Assembly (NCBI GenBank): GCA_905221605.1
Contig: CAJNDS010002533.1
Span: forward strand, 70,001 to 134,000
DNA from: Symbiodinium natans
Lineage: Eukaryota; Sar; Dinophyceae; Suessiales; Symbiodiniaceae
Reading direction: 5' to 3'
DNA: 64,000 bases
The translations under genes and the position numbers were made by a program. Under the pieces are notes generated by a model, which did not search any database, had not been told where the DNA came from, and was given only the letters and a program-made list of their open reading frames with translations. Numbering within the stretch: the stretch's first letter is position 1; each line of letters opens with the position of its first letter. Positions 10,942 through 20,206 of this stretch are shown here, piece after piece.

Positions 10942-12488
10942 GGTGACTTTGCCGCACAAGCACGACGGGGAATCATACCGGCAAAGTATGGTCTGCCAGA
11001 CGTTCGTGGGATGAGGTTGCTCATGAAGGTGGCCCTAAACCACGGACAGATATTGTGGTCTCGGGATTCATATGAGCTCATATGGAGTTTCCCACAATGT
11101 GTGTCCCCAATATATACCCCAACATACTTTACCGAGTTGTGCTTTAAACGAAATATATTTATGAATAGGTTCCCTTGCAAGGAAAGAGGGTGAAAAAAAA
11201 GAAAACATCCCAAAGCACGACCCAGCTTTGTATAGGAACCCCCGAAACAAGGTACCCCGATTTCGGAAACACCAACTTATACTGTCGAAACCCCTAAGGC
11301 TGCAACGTTTCTGGCTTGAGGGCTTCGAGGTGCTGAGGGTTTAGGGTTTATGGTTTAGGGTTTAGGGTTTAGGGACCTGGGGTGTGTTTCCTCGCAAGCA
11401 GATCGGGGGGGGTGTAGGGTTTAGGGTTTAGGGCTTGGGGGAACTCGAATGTCTGTGGGCTGTACAGGGGTTGCAAGGGGATCATCATGATAACCCTAAA
11501 CCCTTCACCCTTAACCCTAAACCCTTAACCCTTAACCCTAAACCCTAAACCCTGAACCCTTCACCCTTAACCCTCAACCCTAAACCCTTAACCCTAAACC
11601 CTAAACCCTAATCGTGCAGTTTTGCGGAGCTCGCCAGAGCAGAAAAAAGGCCAAGGGCTGGTCTTGGGTGTGGGGTTTTCGGTGTACAGGTTTTGGGGCT
11701 TGATGGGGGTTTAGGGTTTAGGGTTTAGGGTTTAGGGTTTAGGGTTTAGGGTTTAGGGTTTAGGGTTTAGGGTTTAGGGTTTATTCCGAAAGTAGGGAAC
11801 TAGCTATGCCTCAGTAAGAGTCTAGGGTTTCCAGGGGGGGGTTTAGGGTTTGGGGTTTCAGGTTTAAGGGGCCCCCTTACTATGCTAACTATAGTTCAGG
11901 AAATCATAACCTAAGTCAGGATCCGTATTACCGAATTTAAGGGTGCTTAGAACTCTACTTATACCTGGGGGGGGGGGGCTCCTTGTACTTTATGGGGGGG
12001 TTTCCGAGATTAGGGGTACCTTATTGGGATCCTTATTGAAGGGTACCTTTTTTGGGATCCTTTTGTAAGGGGACCCTACTATTTGCGGATCTTGTTTGGG
12101 GTCCCTTAACTTCGTAAACCCCCCTATGTGTTTGGAGTATAGGATTTCGGTTTAGGGGTGAGGTTTCATGGAATTTGTGGGTTCGAAGATTTGGGGTCAG
12201 GGGTTCAGGGATCAAGGGTAGTTTACGGTGATAGTCGAGTCGTGCGGAACTTACCCTGCCTCTCCTAACGGTCTTATAAACCCTGAACCCCCAACCTGGA
12301 AGCCCTGACTAAACCTGAATCCCTCCACACCACAAGCCCTAAGCCTGAAACCTGCAACAAAACCCAGACTGACAAAAGACTACTATAGGAACTGGGGCCG
12401 AGACATAGCCGGCAGCAACACTGCGGCGACTTCCTTAACTTCGGGAATAGGGTTTAGGGTTTAGGGTTCAGGTTTAGGGTCTGTTTCT

Positions 12489-12524
<36 letters not shown>

Positions 12525-15500
12525 GTAGGCTTTGGGAGGAGGGCGCAAGGGTTCCTTGTTACAAGGGGTTCTGATGTGAAAAGATGTAGCAACAAGGCGG
12601 CCCCTCCTAATCTAAGAAACATTCACCATACCCCAAACCCATACCCCTTAACCTATTTGAAACGATAATGCAAGGGAGTCCAAGGGACCATACCCCCGCT
12701 TTTTCTTTTAAGGGGTATGCCCTACCAGGAGGGGGCCCCTTACTATACTAACTATAGTGAAGGGACTTATAACCTAATTTAGGATCCTTACAACCTCATC
12801 TAGGGTCCTAATAACTCTACTTATAACTAGGGGTGCCCCTCCTTGTAGGGTATGTTGAATATTTCTTAGGCTTAGGCGATACTGAGCTGCCGATGGCCCT
12901 GGCGGGCTGCAGAAGGAAGGCGCGCACTGCATTGGGAGAGCTTGGTGACTGCAGGTATGCCTGTCCACGATGCCCAAACCCTAAAACCTGAACCCTAAAC
13001 CCTAAACTCCCTAGCCCCTACGCCCTAAACCCTTAAAGAATATGTAGAACCTAGCTTCTTCAATCAAGACCAAGTAGGGTTCTGCAAGGCGGCTTTTGGG
13101 GTTTGATGCACGAGTTGCTGCTGCTGCCGTTGCCGACTGCAACCACAAAATCGCCCGAAGCTTGAGCTGCTGAAGAGAAATGGGTCTGTACACTGTACAC
13201 AACAGACTCTCCATGTTTCGGTTAGCTAATCTATAGCGCGCTGGCCTACTCGGCCAGCGCCGGCAGCGAAGCCCGGCGATATCCCAGCCGCACTTTGCGC
13301 AGGACGTCGTGGCCCTCGATCTCGCCCTTGCGCTGCAGCTTCTGCAGCTGCAAGACGTCCAAGCCCTTGCCCTCGTCCTGCATCCTCTCCAGCGCGGAGA
13401 TCTCTCGCAGCTTCTTCTCCAGCTTGCGAGCTTCGCGCTCCTCACTCTCGCTGAGGACCCAGTGATGTGGCTGCCACTGCGCTGAAGAATCGACCTTGCC
13501 CTTCCCGGAGCCACGCGGCCAAGACTTCCCAGACCATTCTGACGAAGCAGCGGTGCTCACCTCTGACTCACTCTGCGCATCGATCTCTTTAGAACTCTTC
13601 TCCTTGCCACCCTTTTTCGCCGTGAGCTGCGGGCACGCTTTCAGTAAGTGCCCAAGCTGCTTGCAGTGGCTGCACACGCGATAGAAGGGCTTCCTGCATT
13701 CGGCAGCGCGGTGTCCTTGGCCGGAGCACCGGGAGCAGATAGGACCGTCTATGGCTGCCATGGCTTTTGGCTTCGCGCGACTTCAGAGGTTGAGCTAGGC
13801 TTTTCGGCACATGCTGAAAGCCAAATGCGAGGCGCCAGAGAAACTTGAAGGCCTGGCAGCTTAGATGCGATGCGTGGACCAACACAACGCTGTGTCAGGA
13901 AGTCCCTGAGATGTTGCCCCATACACACAAGCTGTCCAAGCAATTCGGCATTGCATCCCTGGACGACAGCTAGTTACAGCTAGCTATGTGGTGCCCTAAG
14001 TCCTTGCTAACAAGGCAGGACTGGCCTGCAATACCCAAACCCAGCAAGCACCCCGAACCGTTTGTGAGCGTGAGACACCGTCGTCACTCGACCCCCCCCC
14101 CCTGGCCGTAAGAACTTGTATGCCTTCACCCCCAAATAACCCTACCTAAAGTAACGTTGATACCCTTTCAAAGGCAAATGTGCCTGAATCATTGGGTGTA
14201 TGACTCTGCGTTAAGGTACAAGATAGTACAAGCTTACTCTGGGTAAACCGTCCAAACCCTGAACCACAACCCTAAACCCTAAACCCTAAACCCTGAACCC
14301 TAAAACCAAAACCAAAACCCTAGACCCTAAACGCTAAACCCTAAACCCTAAACCCCACACCCTCAACCCCACCCTAAACCCTAAATCCTAAACGTATCTG
14401 GCCAGCTGGCGTAGTGGATGAGAGGCCGCAGTGGCATGGATGGGTGCCGCAGTCGGGTGTTCACCAGAAGCTGGGACAGCGCGTTGCCTCGCCCCAGGGT
14501 CGAGGATATAGGGGGGGGAGTATCAGGTGGTATAGGGGGCATTACAAGGAGGCCCCCCCCCCCCCTTACTATACTAACTATAGTTAAGGGACTTAGAACC
14601 TAATTTAGGATCCTTATAACCTAATTTAGGGTCCTTACAGGGGCCCCTCCTTGTAGGAGGATATAAGGGGGGGTATCACGCGGTATAGGGGGCATTAGGG
14701 GGTAATTATCTAGGTTTTCGGGCTGGGGGTTTAAGCCTTCAGCGGGGTTGCAGTTTGGGGTTTCAGGATTCTCAGGCTTTAGTGGTTTAGGGCTTAGGGA
14801 TTACTTATTAGGGTCCTACCCTACTGGAGTCTTTCATTTAACCCCAGCGCTCAATCCCAATCACCTGGACCCAAGAAAGAGTAGTCCAGAAATTAAGCCT
14901 GCACCGTTTTTGGTCTGAAGGGGCTACTAAGGGAGCCTAAGCCCTAAAAAACAGGGATAAGGGCCTACTCTGTAGCCTAGTAGTCCTACCCAAACAGCCA
15001 AACCCCCTTAAATTTCAGGACCCCGCAATCGAACATTATTACCCTAAACCCTTAACCCCAAACCCCAAACCCCAAACCCTAAACCCGAAACCCCAAACCC
15101 TGAACCCTAAACCCCTAAACCAAACCTTTTAAAGGTCTATGCCTTCACTAAGGGTGTTGGGCTCGCTGGGTACTGGAAGACCAGATCGGCCCAAGACCGC
15201 CCTGAACCTGAACTTTGCAATTTCTTGCTCCGATGAGGAGCCGACAGTGTTTAGGGTTTTGGGTTTAGGGCTACCGAGCATTGATGAAAGAAGCTTGTCG
15301 AAACTTGGGAGGACGGATGCTGGCGAGGTCTTAAGCCATTCTGGGGAGTATTAGGCTAAGGCCTATATGCCTGACAGGGATTGTTGGCTCTTGACGGGGT
15401 TCTAAGGTGTTGCAAAGACCCCTGAACTGAAAAACCCAGAACCCTCGTCCCACACCCAAACGACCCTACCCCAAGGCTCATATGTAGTACTTTTTTGGGG

Positions 15501-15665
15501 CAGTATACTAGAATCCCCTATAGCTAACCCAAAAAGGAACTACATTGGAGCCTTTGGGTAAACACGAAACCCTGTGCAAACTGAGGTCTGGACCCATGAC
15601 CTTGGCTTGCGCCCAGGGTGAAGAAGTTGCGACTTTGAGAGCTCTTCTAGGGCTTAGGGATTGGG
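10942..15665 (+). CDS. Multi-exon gene, middle part, function unknown
   Basis: Five exons join in phase: 10942-11028, 11620-11667, 12389-12451, 12876-12954 and 14406-14498. The first starts at a heptamer acceptor (GGTTTAG|GG) and the third ends at a heptamer donor (AATAGG|GTTTAG). A second run, 15135-15231, 15269-15327 and 15617-15665, also joins in phase, with a GA donor at 15232; the link between the two runs is missing (a candidate lies near 14811-14867). Peptide samples: GIIPAKYGLPDVRGMRLLMK, GVVDERPQWHGWVPQSGVHQ and TRSAQDRPEPELCNFLL. No family is recognised and neither end is fixed. The zinc-knuckle gene lies antisense in the intron 12955-14405. Confidence 0.45.
11480..11795. repeat. 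Opposed heptamer tracts
   Basis: A C-strand block (CCCTAAA and CCCTTAA variants, 11491-11610) and a G-strand block (TTTAGGG, 11708-11785) flank the exon 11620-11667, so this exon is bracketed by inverted telomere-like runs. Confidence 0.9.
11868..11985. mobile_element. F1 small inverted-repeat element
   Basis: GGGCCCCCTTACTATGCTAA...TACTTATACC..GGGGGGCTCCTTGTAC. Terminal inverted repeats match the F1 pattern (CTACAAGGAGGGGCCCC / GGGGCCCCTCCTTGTAG). An F9 element follows directly (11990-12128). Confidence 0.7.
11990..12128. mobile_element. F9 small inverted-repeat element
   Basis: Begins GGGGGGTTTCCGAGATTAGG and ends CTTCGTAAACCCCCC, an imperfect inverted repeat. Inner GGTACC and GGATCC blocks are shared with 16735-16830, 21885-21985 and 48185-48285. 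Confidence 0.6.
12490..12524. repeat. Poly-G run of about 33
   Basis: Uninterrupted G tract between a TTTAGGG run and the sequence GTGTAGGC. Length in the assembly may be unreliable. The window holds at least a dozen G or C runs of 12 or more. Confidence 0.95.
12724..12848. mobile_element. F1 small inverted-repeat element, intact
   Basis: CCAGGAGGGGGCCCCTTACTATACTAACTATAG... to ...TATAACTAGGGGTGCCCCTCCTTGTAG. The ends are a long inverted repeat. The interior has two tandem ACCTCATCTAGG/AACCTAATTTAGG blocks. Best reference copy of the family together with 14547-14655. Confidence 0.8.
13246..13761 (-). CDS. CCHC zinc-knuckle protein with charged helical tail
   Basis: Uninterrupted 171-residue frame. 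The ATG has good context (AAAGCCATGGC) and an in-frame TGA lies eight codons upstream. Two zinc knuckles of form C-x2-C-x4-H-x4-C lie at residues 9-22 (CSRCSGQGHRAAEC) and about 29-42 (CSHCKQLGHLLKAC). A Ser/Glu/Lys-rich linker follows, then a helical K/E/R region (REARKLEKKLREISALERMQ) at about 108-150. Such knuckles bind single-stranded nucleic acid in gag-type and RNA-processing proteins. From memory, this pairing with the LEKKLREI-type helix recurs in dinoflagellate proteins. It has no intron and lies antisense to plus-strand exons, which suggests a retroposed or independently acquired gene. Gag origin is possible, but no protease or polymerase is nearby. Confidence 0.75.
   Translation of the reverse strand: MAAIDGPICSRCSGQGHRAAECRKPFYRVCSHCKQLGHLLKACPQLTAKKGGKEKSSKEIDAQSESEVSTAASSEWSGKSWPRGSGKGKVDSSAQWQPHHWVLSESEEREARKLEKKLREISALERMQDEGKGLDVLQLQKLQRKGEIEGHDVLRKVRLGYRRASLPALAE
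14508..14692. mobile_element. F1 element inside a 42-bp direct duplication
   Basis: F1 copy at about 14547-14655 with both ends (ACAAGGAGGCCCCC..., ...GGGGCCCCTCCTTGTAG). On its left and right stand near-identical copies of GGATATA-G(6-8)-GTATCA..GGTATAGGGGGCATTA (about 14508-14546 and 14656-14692). The long flanking repeat is far larger than a normal target duplication, so the host is probably another repeat element. Confidence 0.75.
15465..15560. mobile_element. F3 small inverted-repeat element
   Basis: ACCCCAAGGCTCATATGTAGTA...TTTTTGGGG..AGTATACTAGAATCCCC...AACTACATTGGAGCCTTTGGGT. The ends are complementary. Relatives at 40152-40252, 50500-50597, 54965-55062, 22788-22945, 47090-47190 and 8090-8218. 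Confidence 0.75.
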
Positions 15666-15725
15666 GTTTAGGGTTTAGGGTTTAGGGTTTAGGGTTTAGG
15701 GTTTAGGGTTTAGGGTTTAGGGTAT
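15660..15725 (+). repeat. (TTTAGGG)n intron tract
   Basis: About nine heptamers beginning at the proposed donor TTGGG|GTTTAGG after exon 15617-15665. Confidence 0.9.
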
Positions 15726-18550
15726 TGCGTTTTGGGTGTTGGGTTTTTGGTTTAGGGTCTAGGATTCAGGGCTTAGGGTTTAGGAGTTTAGGTTTTGGGC
15801 TTCGGGTTCAGGGTTTAGGGCAGGGGGCGGGGTGGGTGGCAGGCGGTCGCTACTTGGGCGGGTTGCCTAAGTGTACCTCCTATTTTGGGACAATAACCTT
15901 CTAAGTGTCGCCCCTTTTGTGGAGGCTTGCTTTTGCCTTTAGGGTCCCGCTGAGGGTTTGGGGCTGAAGGTTGAAGATGCAGATGCTTGCCTAAGACTCA
16001 ATGCGCTCCAGGAGCGGTCCTAAACCCGCAACCCTAACCTAAACGGCGGGTTTAGGATTTTGGGTTTGTGGTCTCGGGTTTAGGGGCTACCGACGTGCCT
16101 AGAACCTCAACTTCACCTGTGCCCAGCCTGAGAATGAGCTGTGCCGGTTTTTCTTGGCGGGCTCTATAGAAGGGAATAAACGGGAAATAAGGGTACTACT
16201 GCGCGTCCTTAACTTGAGGGTTGGAACCGGCATGTAGTTATAGCCACCTAAGTTGCAGCGTTCGGGGGCTGTATTAGTGCCTAAACTCCAAACACTAAAC
16301 CTTGAACAAATCCGGACAATCCCTTTCTCGAGCCCTAAACCCTAAACCCTAAACCCTAAACCCTAAACCCCTTACCTTAAGCCGGTCCAGCTGCGGCGAT
16401 GTGCGAGATCGGAACCGCCTCCTTGATGGTGAACCTGGGTCTTGGGGCCATGGGTTGAGGGTTTAGGGTTTAGGGTGGCCGTGTAAGCTTGACTGTAATG
16501 AGGGTCCCTTTTTTGGGTTTGGCTACTTTTAAGGGGAACCTTGGAAAAAAGTCTACCACTGGCCTACTAAGGGGTTTCGGGTTTCGAGTTTGAGCTTTCG
16601 AGGTTCCAGAAACCCTGCAGGCCTAAGCGTGTAGTCCACAGAGCCTTACATGCAGGCCAAGCCGATCCCAGAGCACGGTTTAGGGTTGAGGGTTGAGGGT
16701 TGATGACGGTTTCAAGAGAACATGATACGCCCCAAATGGGGGGTTTACGAAAGTAAGGGACCCCAAATATAGACGCCAAATAGTAGGATCCCCTTGTAGT
16801 AAGGACCCCAATCAGTTCGGAGGCCCCCACATCCTATACCTTAAACACCCTCAACCCTGAACCCTAAGTCATGCCCTCCCAGTAAAGAGAATGGGCACAC
16901 ACTGTGTGTGTGGGTGTCCAAGGTAAACCCTAAACCCTAAACCCTAAACTAAGGCCCCGGAGAATATACCTCCAAGACATCCACGTCGTTGAAAAATCCA
17001 CGTATGGGCCCTGAATTTTGGAACCCCATAACCCTTTAAAGGGGATTCGATTCTATTTGGGGCATAAAACGGGGTACCCCCTATTTTGGGAAATGCCAAT
17101 TTGGGTCCTTGTTCTATGACCCTTACATACGCTTTCTAGAATAAGGGCCCGCACTTCGGATCTTTTTGACATGGTAAGGGACCATGCTGAGGGCTAAGGG
17201 CACATGGTTTCAACCTTAGACATGGAATTCTAAGGGTCTTAAAAGACTTTGGGGCTGAGGGTTTGCAGGTTAGGGCTTGCTTGTGGGGTTTAGGGTTCAG
17301 GGTTTTCAGGGTTTGGTGGAGGGACTTCCAGGGGTTGGGGGTTTGAGGTTATGAGGTTTAGCCTTTGGCCCCGAAGGCCCTAACACCCAAAACCCTAGCA
17401 GAGATTCAGCTTCATCGCCTGTGCTGTCTACGCTGTAGTTGTAAAGCCCTACACCCAGACCCCGGCGCGATCAAACCGAAACCCTAAACCCTAGTAAAAA
17501 AAAACCTAAGGGCTGTTATGCTAAGGGTCAATTGGGCCCAAAGACCACACATTCGATAGGTTAATTAGGCGGTTTTGATCCTAAGGCACGGTCCTGAGAA
17601 ATAACCCTCTGAATACCCTATACCGGCGTAGCAGTATACTAGAAACCTCTGTCTAATCCCAAAGCAGAAACTACATTAGAGCCTTCAGGTGAGGGTTTGG
17701 AATTAGGGTTGAGGATTTCGAGAAGCCTTCCATGGAAACAATGAGCCCCAAGCCCATAAGGGTTTAGGGTTAGGGGAAAGAAGTGCTAGAAAACACCTTC
17801 ATAACCCTCTAGGGTTTAGGGTTTTACTGGCAGCCGCTAAGCCCGAAACCTTAAACCCTAAACCTTCCCTGGAGCCTCTAAACTCTTACTGAGGCCTAGT
17901 TGCCGGTTGAGCATCATCAGGAGCGGGACGTTGATGCCTCCACCTCCGATGCCCGGCGCGCCTCACGTGGTCGTCGGGCTTTACGGATTTTTAAGTGTAT
18001 TTCAGGCTTAGGGTATTTAGGGCTTAGCGTATTTAGGGTAGTTGGGGCAGATAGGGTATTTCGGGCTTTCGGGTATTTAGGGTGTTTCGGGCTTAGTGTA
18101 TTTTGGGTTTAGGGTAGGTAGGGCATTTAGGGTTTGGGGTTAGGGTCTGAGGATCTACGGGGGTAAGGGTTGAGGGGCAAACTCAAACCCTAAGGACGCA
18201 ACCTTAGCCTTTAGCCTAAAACCCCAGCAACTTCGGCCTGGGGGCTGTAGGATTTAAACTAAGGCTCCAAGGACTCTCATGTTAACGGGTTCTGGTCCCA
18301 AAGACCAAACTCTGAAGGGCCTTCGGCGACTTGAGCTTAAGGGTATGGGCTTTAGGGTTTGGGGTTCAGGGTTCACGGTTCCTTTCGCGTTCGAGAGGGG
18401 TTCTCCTAAACCCGGGTCCATCTTTTCTGGGTCACAAGGGCTGCTACTACAAGAAGCATTTTTTACAGGGTTTCGCTTTGGGGAAGCTACAGGGCTCAGT
18501 TGTCAGTGTCAGGGTTGAGGGTTTACGGTTTCGGCTATCGGGACAGTTTG
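15726..18550 (+). other. Plus-strand region with scattered exon candidates
   Basis: Short islands with coding character and AG acceptors, not joined: about 15854-15886 (GGRYLGGLP, donor GCCTAA|GTGTACC), 15970-16022 (VEDADACLRLNALQERS), 16096-16170 (NLNFTCAQPENELCRFF), 16388-16455 (AAAMCEIGTASLMVNLG), 16633-16677 (STEPYMQAKPIPEHG, donor |GTTTAGG), 17400-17457 (FSFIACAVYAVVVKPY, hydrophobic) and 17898-17990 (HHQERDVDASTSDARR). Between them lie heptamer variants, an F9 copy at 16735-16830, an F12 element at about 17025-17190 and an F3 copy at 17620-17692. Confidence 0.4.
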
Positions 18551-18570
18551 GGCACTTGGGAAGTACACGG

Positions 18571-18687
18571 TGTTCATTCAAGGAGTCTGGGCACGCTTTC
18601 TTGGGTGAGGCTGTTACTAACCATGCTTCTGAGGCAGAGTTTCGAGCCGTTATACCTGCATGTAGGGCTTTTAGGCATGTGTTTTAA
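18571..18687 (+). CDS. Terminal exon, function unknown
   Basis: Open frame ending in TAA that reads ...GHAFLGEAVTNHASEAEF...RAFRHVF. The 5' edge is unsure; it is placed after TTCAAG. It has mixed charged and hydrophobic composition unlike the heptamer-derived frames around it. A CCCTAAA tract follows at 18695-18735. Confidence 0.4.
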   Translation, partial: CSFKESGHAFLGEAVTNHASEAEFRAVIPACRAFRHVF

Positions 18688-18839
18688 GGTCCCCTAAACC
18701 CTAAACCCTAAACCCTAAACCCTAAACCCTAAACCGTGAGTTACGTCCACTTCAGGACTCTCCCTGCCAGCTTGCACAGGTCGGTGCTTCAGGGCAGGAG
18801 GGATAGGAGAGTCTTACAGAGTCTTACAGTGTCCCTACT

Positions 18840-18962
18840 TTGGCGTAGACCCTGGAAAAAAGTATATGCCTTTTTAGGTATAAGTAGCTATAATAAGAAC
18901 CCAGAACCAGAAAAAGCAGTGTGCGTTAACCAAAAAGGATTAAAGTATGGTACTCCAACACC
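18840..18962. mobile_element. F11 small element
   Basis: AGACCCTGGAAAAAAGTATATGCCTTTTTAGGTATAAGTAGCTATAATAAGAACCC... to ...TTAAAGTATGGTACTCCAA. A second copy at 59236-59345 shares both flanks and the inner TTTAGGTATAAGTAGCTATAAT block. The ends pair weakly (GGAGTAC versus GTATAT). Confidence 0.55.
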
Positions 18963-18966
18963 CAGT

Positions 18967-19093
18967 GGTTGAGGGACGTTGGAGGATGATTTCGGGACCC
19001 TCGCCGAGTGCGGCCTGCGAGAAAGGCGACGATGAAAATGACGAAGAAAAAGGAAGCGTCGCCACCAAGCATCGGGAACAGCCTGACAGGACA
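18967..19093 (+). CDS. Exon with acidic/basic segment, unknown
   Basis: Plus frame VEGRWRMISGPSPSAACEKG then DDENDEEKGSVATKHREQPD, free of stops for about 42 codons and squeezed between an F11 element (to 18962) and an F7 element (from 19094). Both elements seem to abut coding sequence. Splice sites are not identified, so the exon limits are approximate. Confidence 0.4.
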
Positions 19094-19173
19094 ACTTACT
19101 TCTCCAATAACCAAGGGGAAAAAAGGTTAAACTTTATACATAAGGAAAAAGTTCAACTAGTGGCTAAGTAAGA
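19094..19173. mobile_element. F7 small inverted-repeat element
   Basis: CTTACTTCTCCAATAACCAAGG to CAACTAGTGGCTAAGTAAG; shorter than the other copies. Confidence 0.7.
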
Positions 19174-19514
19174 CAATTAGGCCCAATTCAAGTCTGAACT
19201 CTCTTAGCCTCTCGTACTGGCCGTGTCTTGTAGGAGGCGACAAAGATTAGCTTGGGGTGTCGAGGGCCTAGGGAGGTGGACAGTCGATGCCCACGAGAAC
19301 CATACTAGTAGTACTAACAGTATGTGTACCCGCCTCATCCTGCGATGATGGGTGGGCTTTGCTAGAACCCCTCAACTGTATGGTAAATCAAGGGATTCAG
19401 ATTCGTACGCCTAAGGTTGTACCCCTTTAAGGCCTCCCTGAAAATACTCCTAGTATGGCCCTTATATTCCCTTAGAGTGTAAAATTTAAAAAAGCAAAAA
19501 ACAACAAACATCAA

Positions 19515-19629
19515 GAATACTACGACGACTGGTTGAAGGTCACCTACTCAGCTCTCCAAGCCCGAGAGCAGCTTCTGCAAAAATCGCCTGACGTGCCAAG
19601 TAGTTCAGCTCTTGGGGCTAGAAGAAAGG
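19515..19629 (+). CDS. Exon, unknown
   Basis: Plus frame YDDWLKVTYSALQAREQLLQ then KSPDVPSSSALGARRK, about 37 codons without a stop and with strong helical character. The flanking AT-rich DNA to the left and the poly-G run at 19672-19690 to the right look intronic. I do not recognise a domain. Confidence 0.4.
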
Positions 19630-19794
19630 GGTTGGGGGGTTGAGGTTTAGTGGGTTTAGGGTTTCGGGTTTGGGGGGGGGGGGGGGGGGGTGTAGCCCTA
19701 ATTCACCCCAGCGCGAGGCTGCAAGCAAGATCCCTGCAATGGTCTATACTCCCCTTAGAAGCTTAATGAACACATTGTTTAACATTATTTGGTT

Positions 19795-19876
19795 TTACCT
19801 TACTTCTCCAATAACCTGTATTATTCCTACAAGAGAAGGAAATCAACAAGTTTAAAGTTCAATTATTGGCTAAGTA
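19795..19876. mobile_element. F7 small inverted-repeat element
   Basis: ACCTTACTTCTCCAATAACC to CAATTATTGGCTAAGTAAG; clear terminal inverted repeat. Confidence 0.75.
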
Positions 19877-19928
19877 AGTTTTGCAAATAAAAGTTGAAAC
19901 AATAATTCCTAAGGGGGACATAGTGGTA

Positions 19929-20206
19929 ATGTCCCGTGGAGCTGAGGATGAGCATGGAGCTGATTGTTGGGCCCCTGGTTGCATTGTTATCCTGGCATCC
20001 TTGCCAGCGGCATGGACACTAGTCATGGAACATTACTACAAACAAACCCTAGACCCTTAACCCTAAACCCATACAACACCAGTCATGAACATTATACTAC
20101 AATGGAAGGAGGCAGCAGCGGCGCCAATCGCAAACTTAAGTTGAGCTCTGAGGAAGGTCACTGCGCGTCTTCAGTGCCCGTTGCCCGAAACCCTCAACAT
20201 CCCTGA
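19929..20206 (+). CDS. Two coding pieces split by a duplicated heptamer tract
   Basis: First piece from about 19929: MSRGAEDEHGADCWAPGC then a hydrophobic IVILASLPAAWTLVMEHYY. Second piece to TGA 20204-20206: MEGGSSGANRKLKLSSEEGH. Between them a CCCTAGACCCTTAACCCTAAACCC stretch lies between two imperfect direct repeats (20016-20042 and 20076-20102). I cannot find a canonical splice that restores one frame, so this may be a spliced gene, a disrupted one, or two exons of different phase. Confidence 0.35.

Noticed and set aside
19250-19380. Small structured RNA
   Set aside because: Some self-complementarity but no recognised 5S, U-snRNA or tRNA signature.
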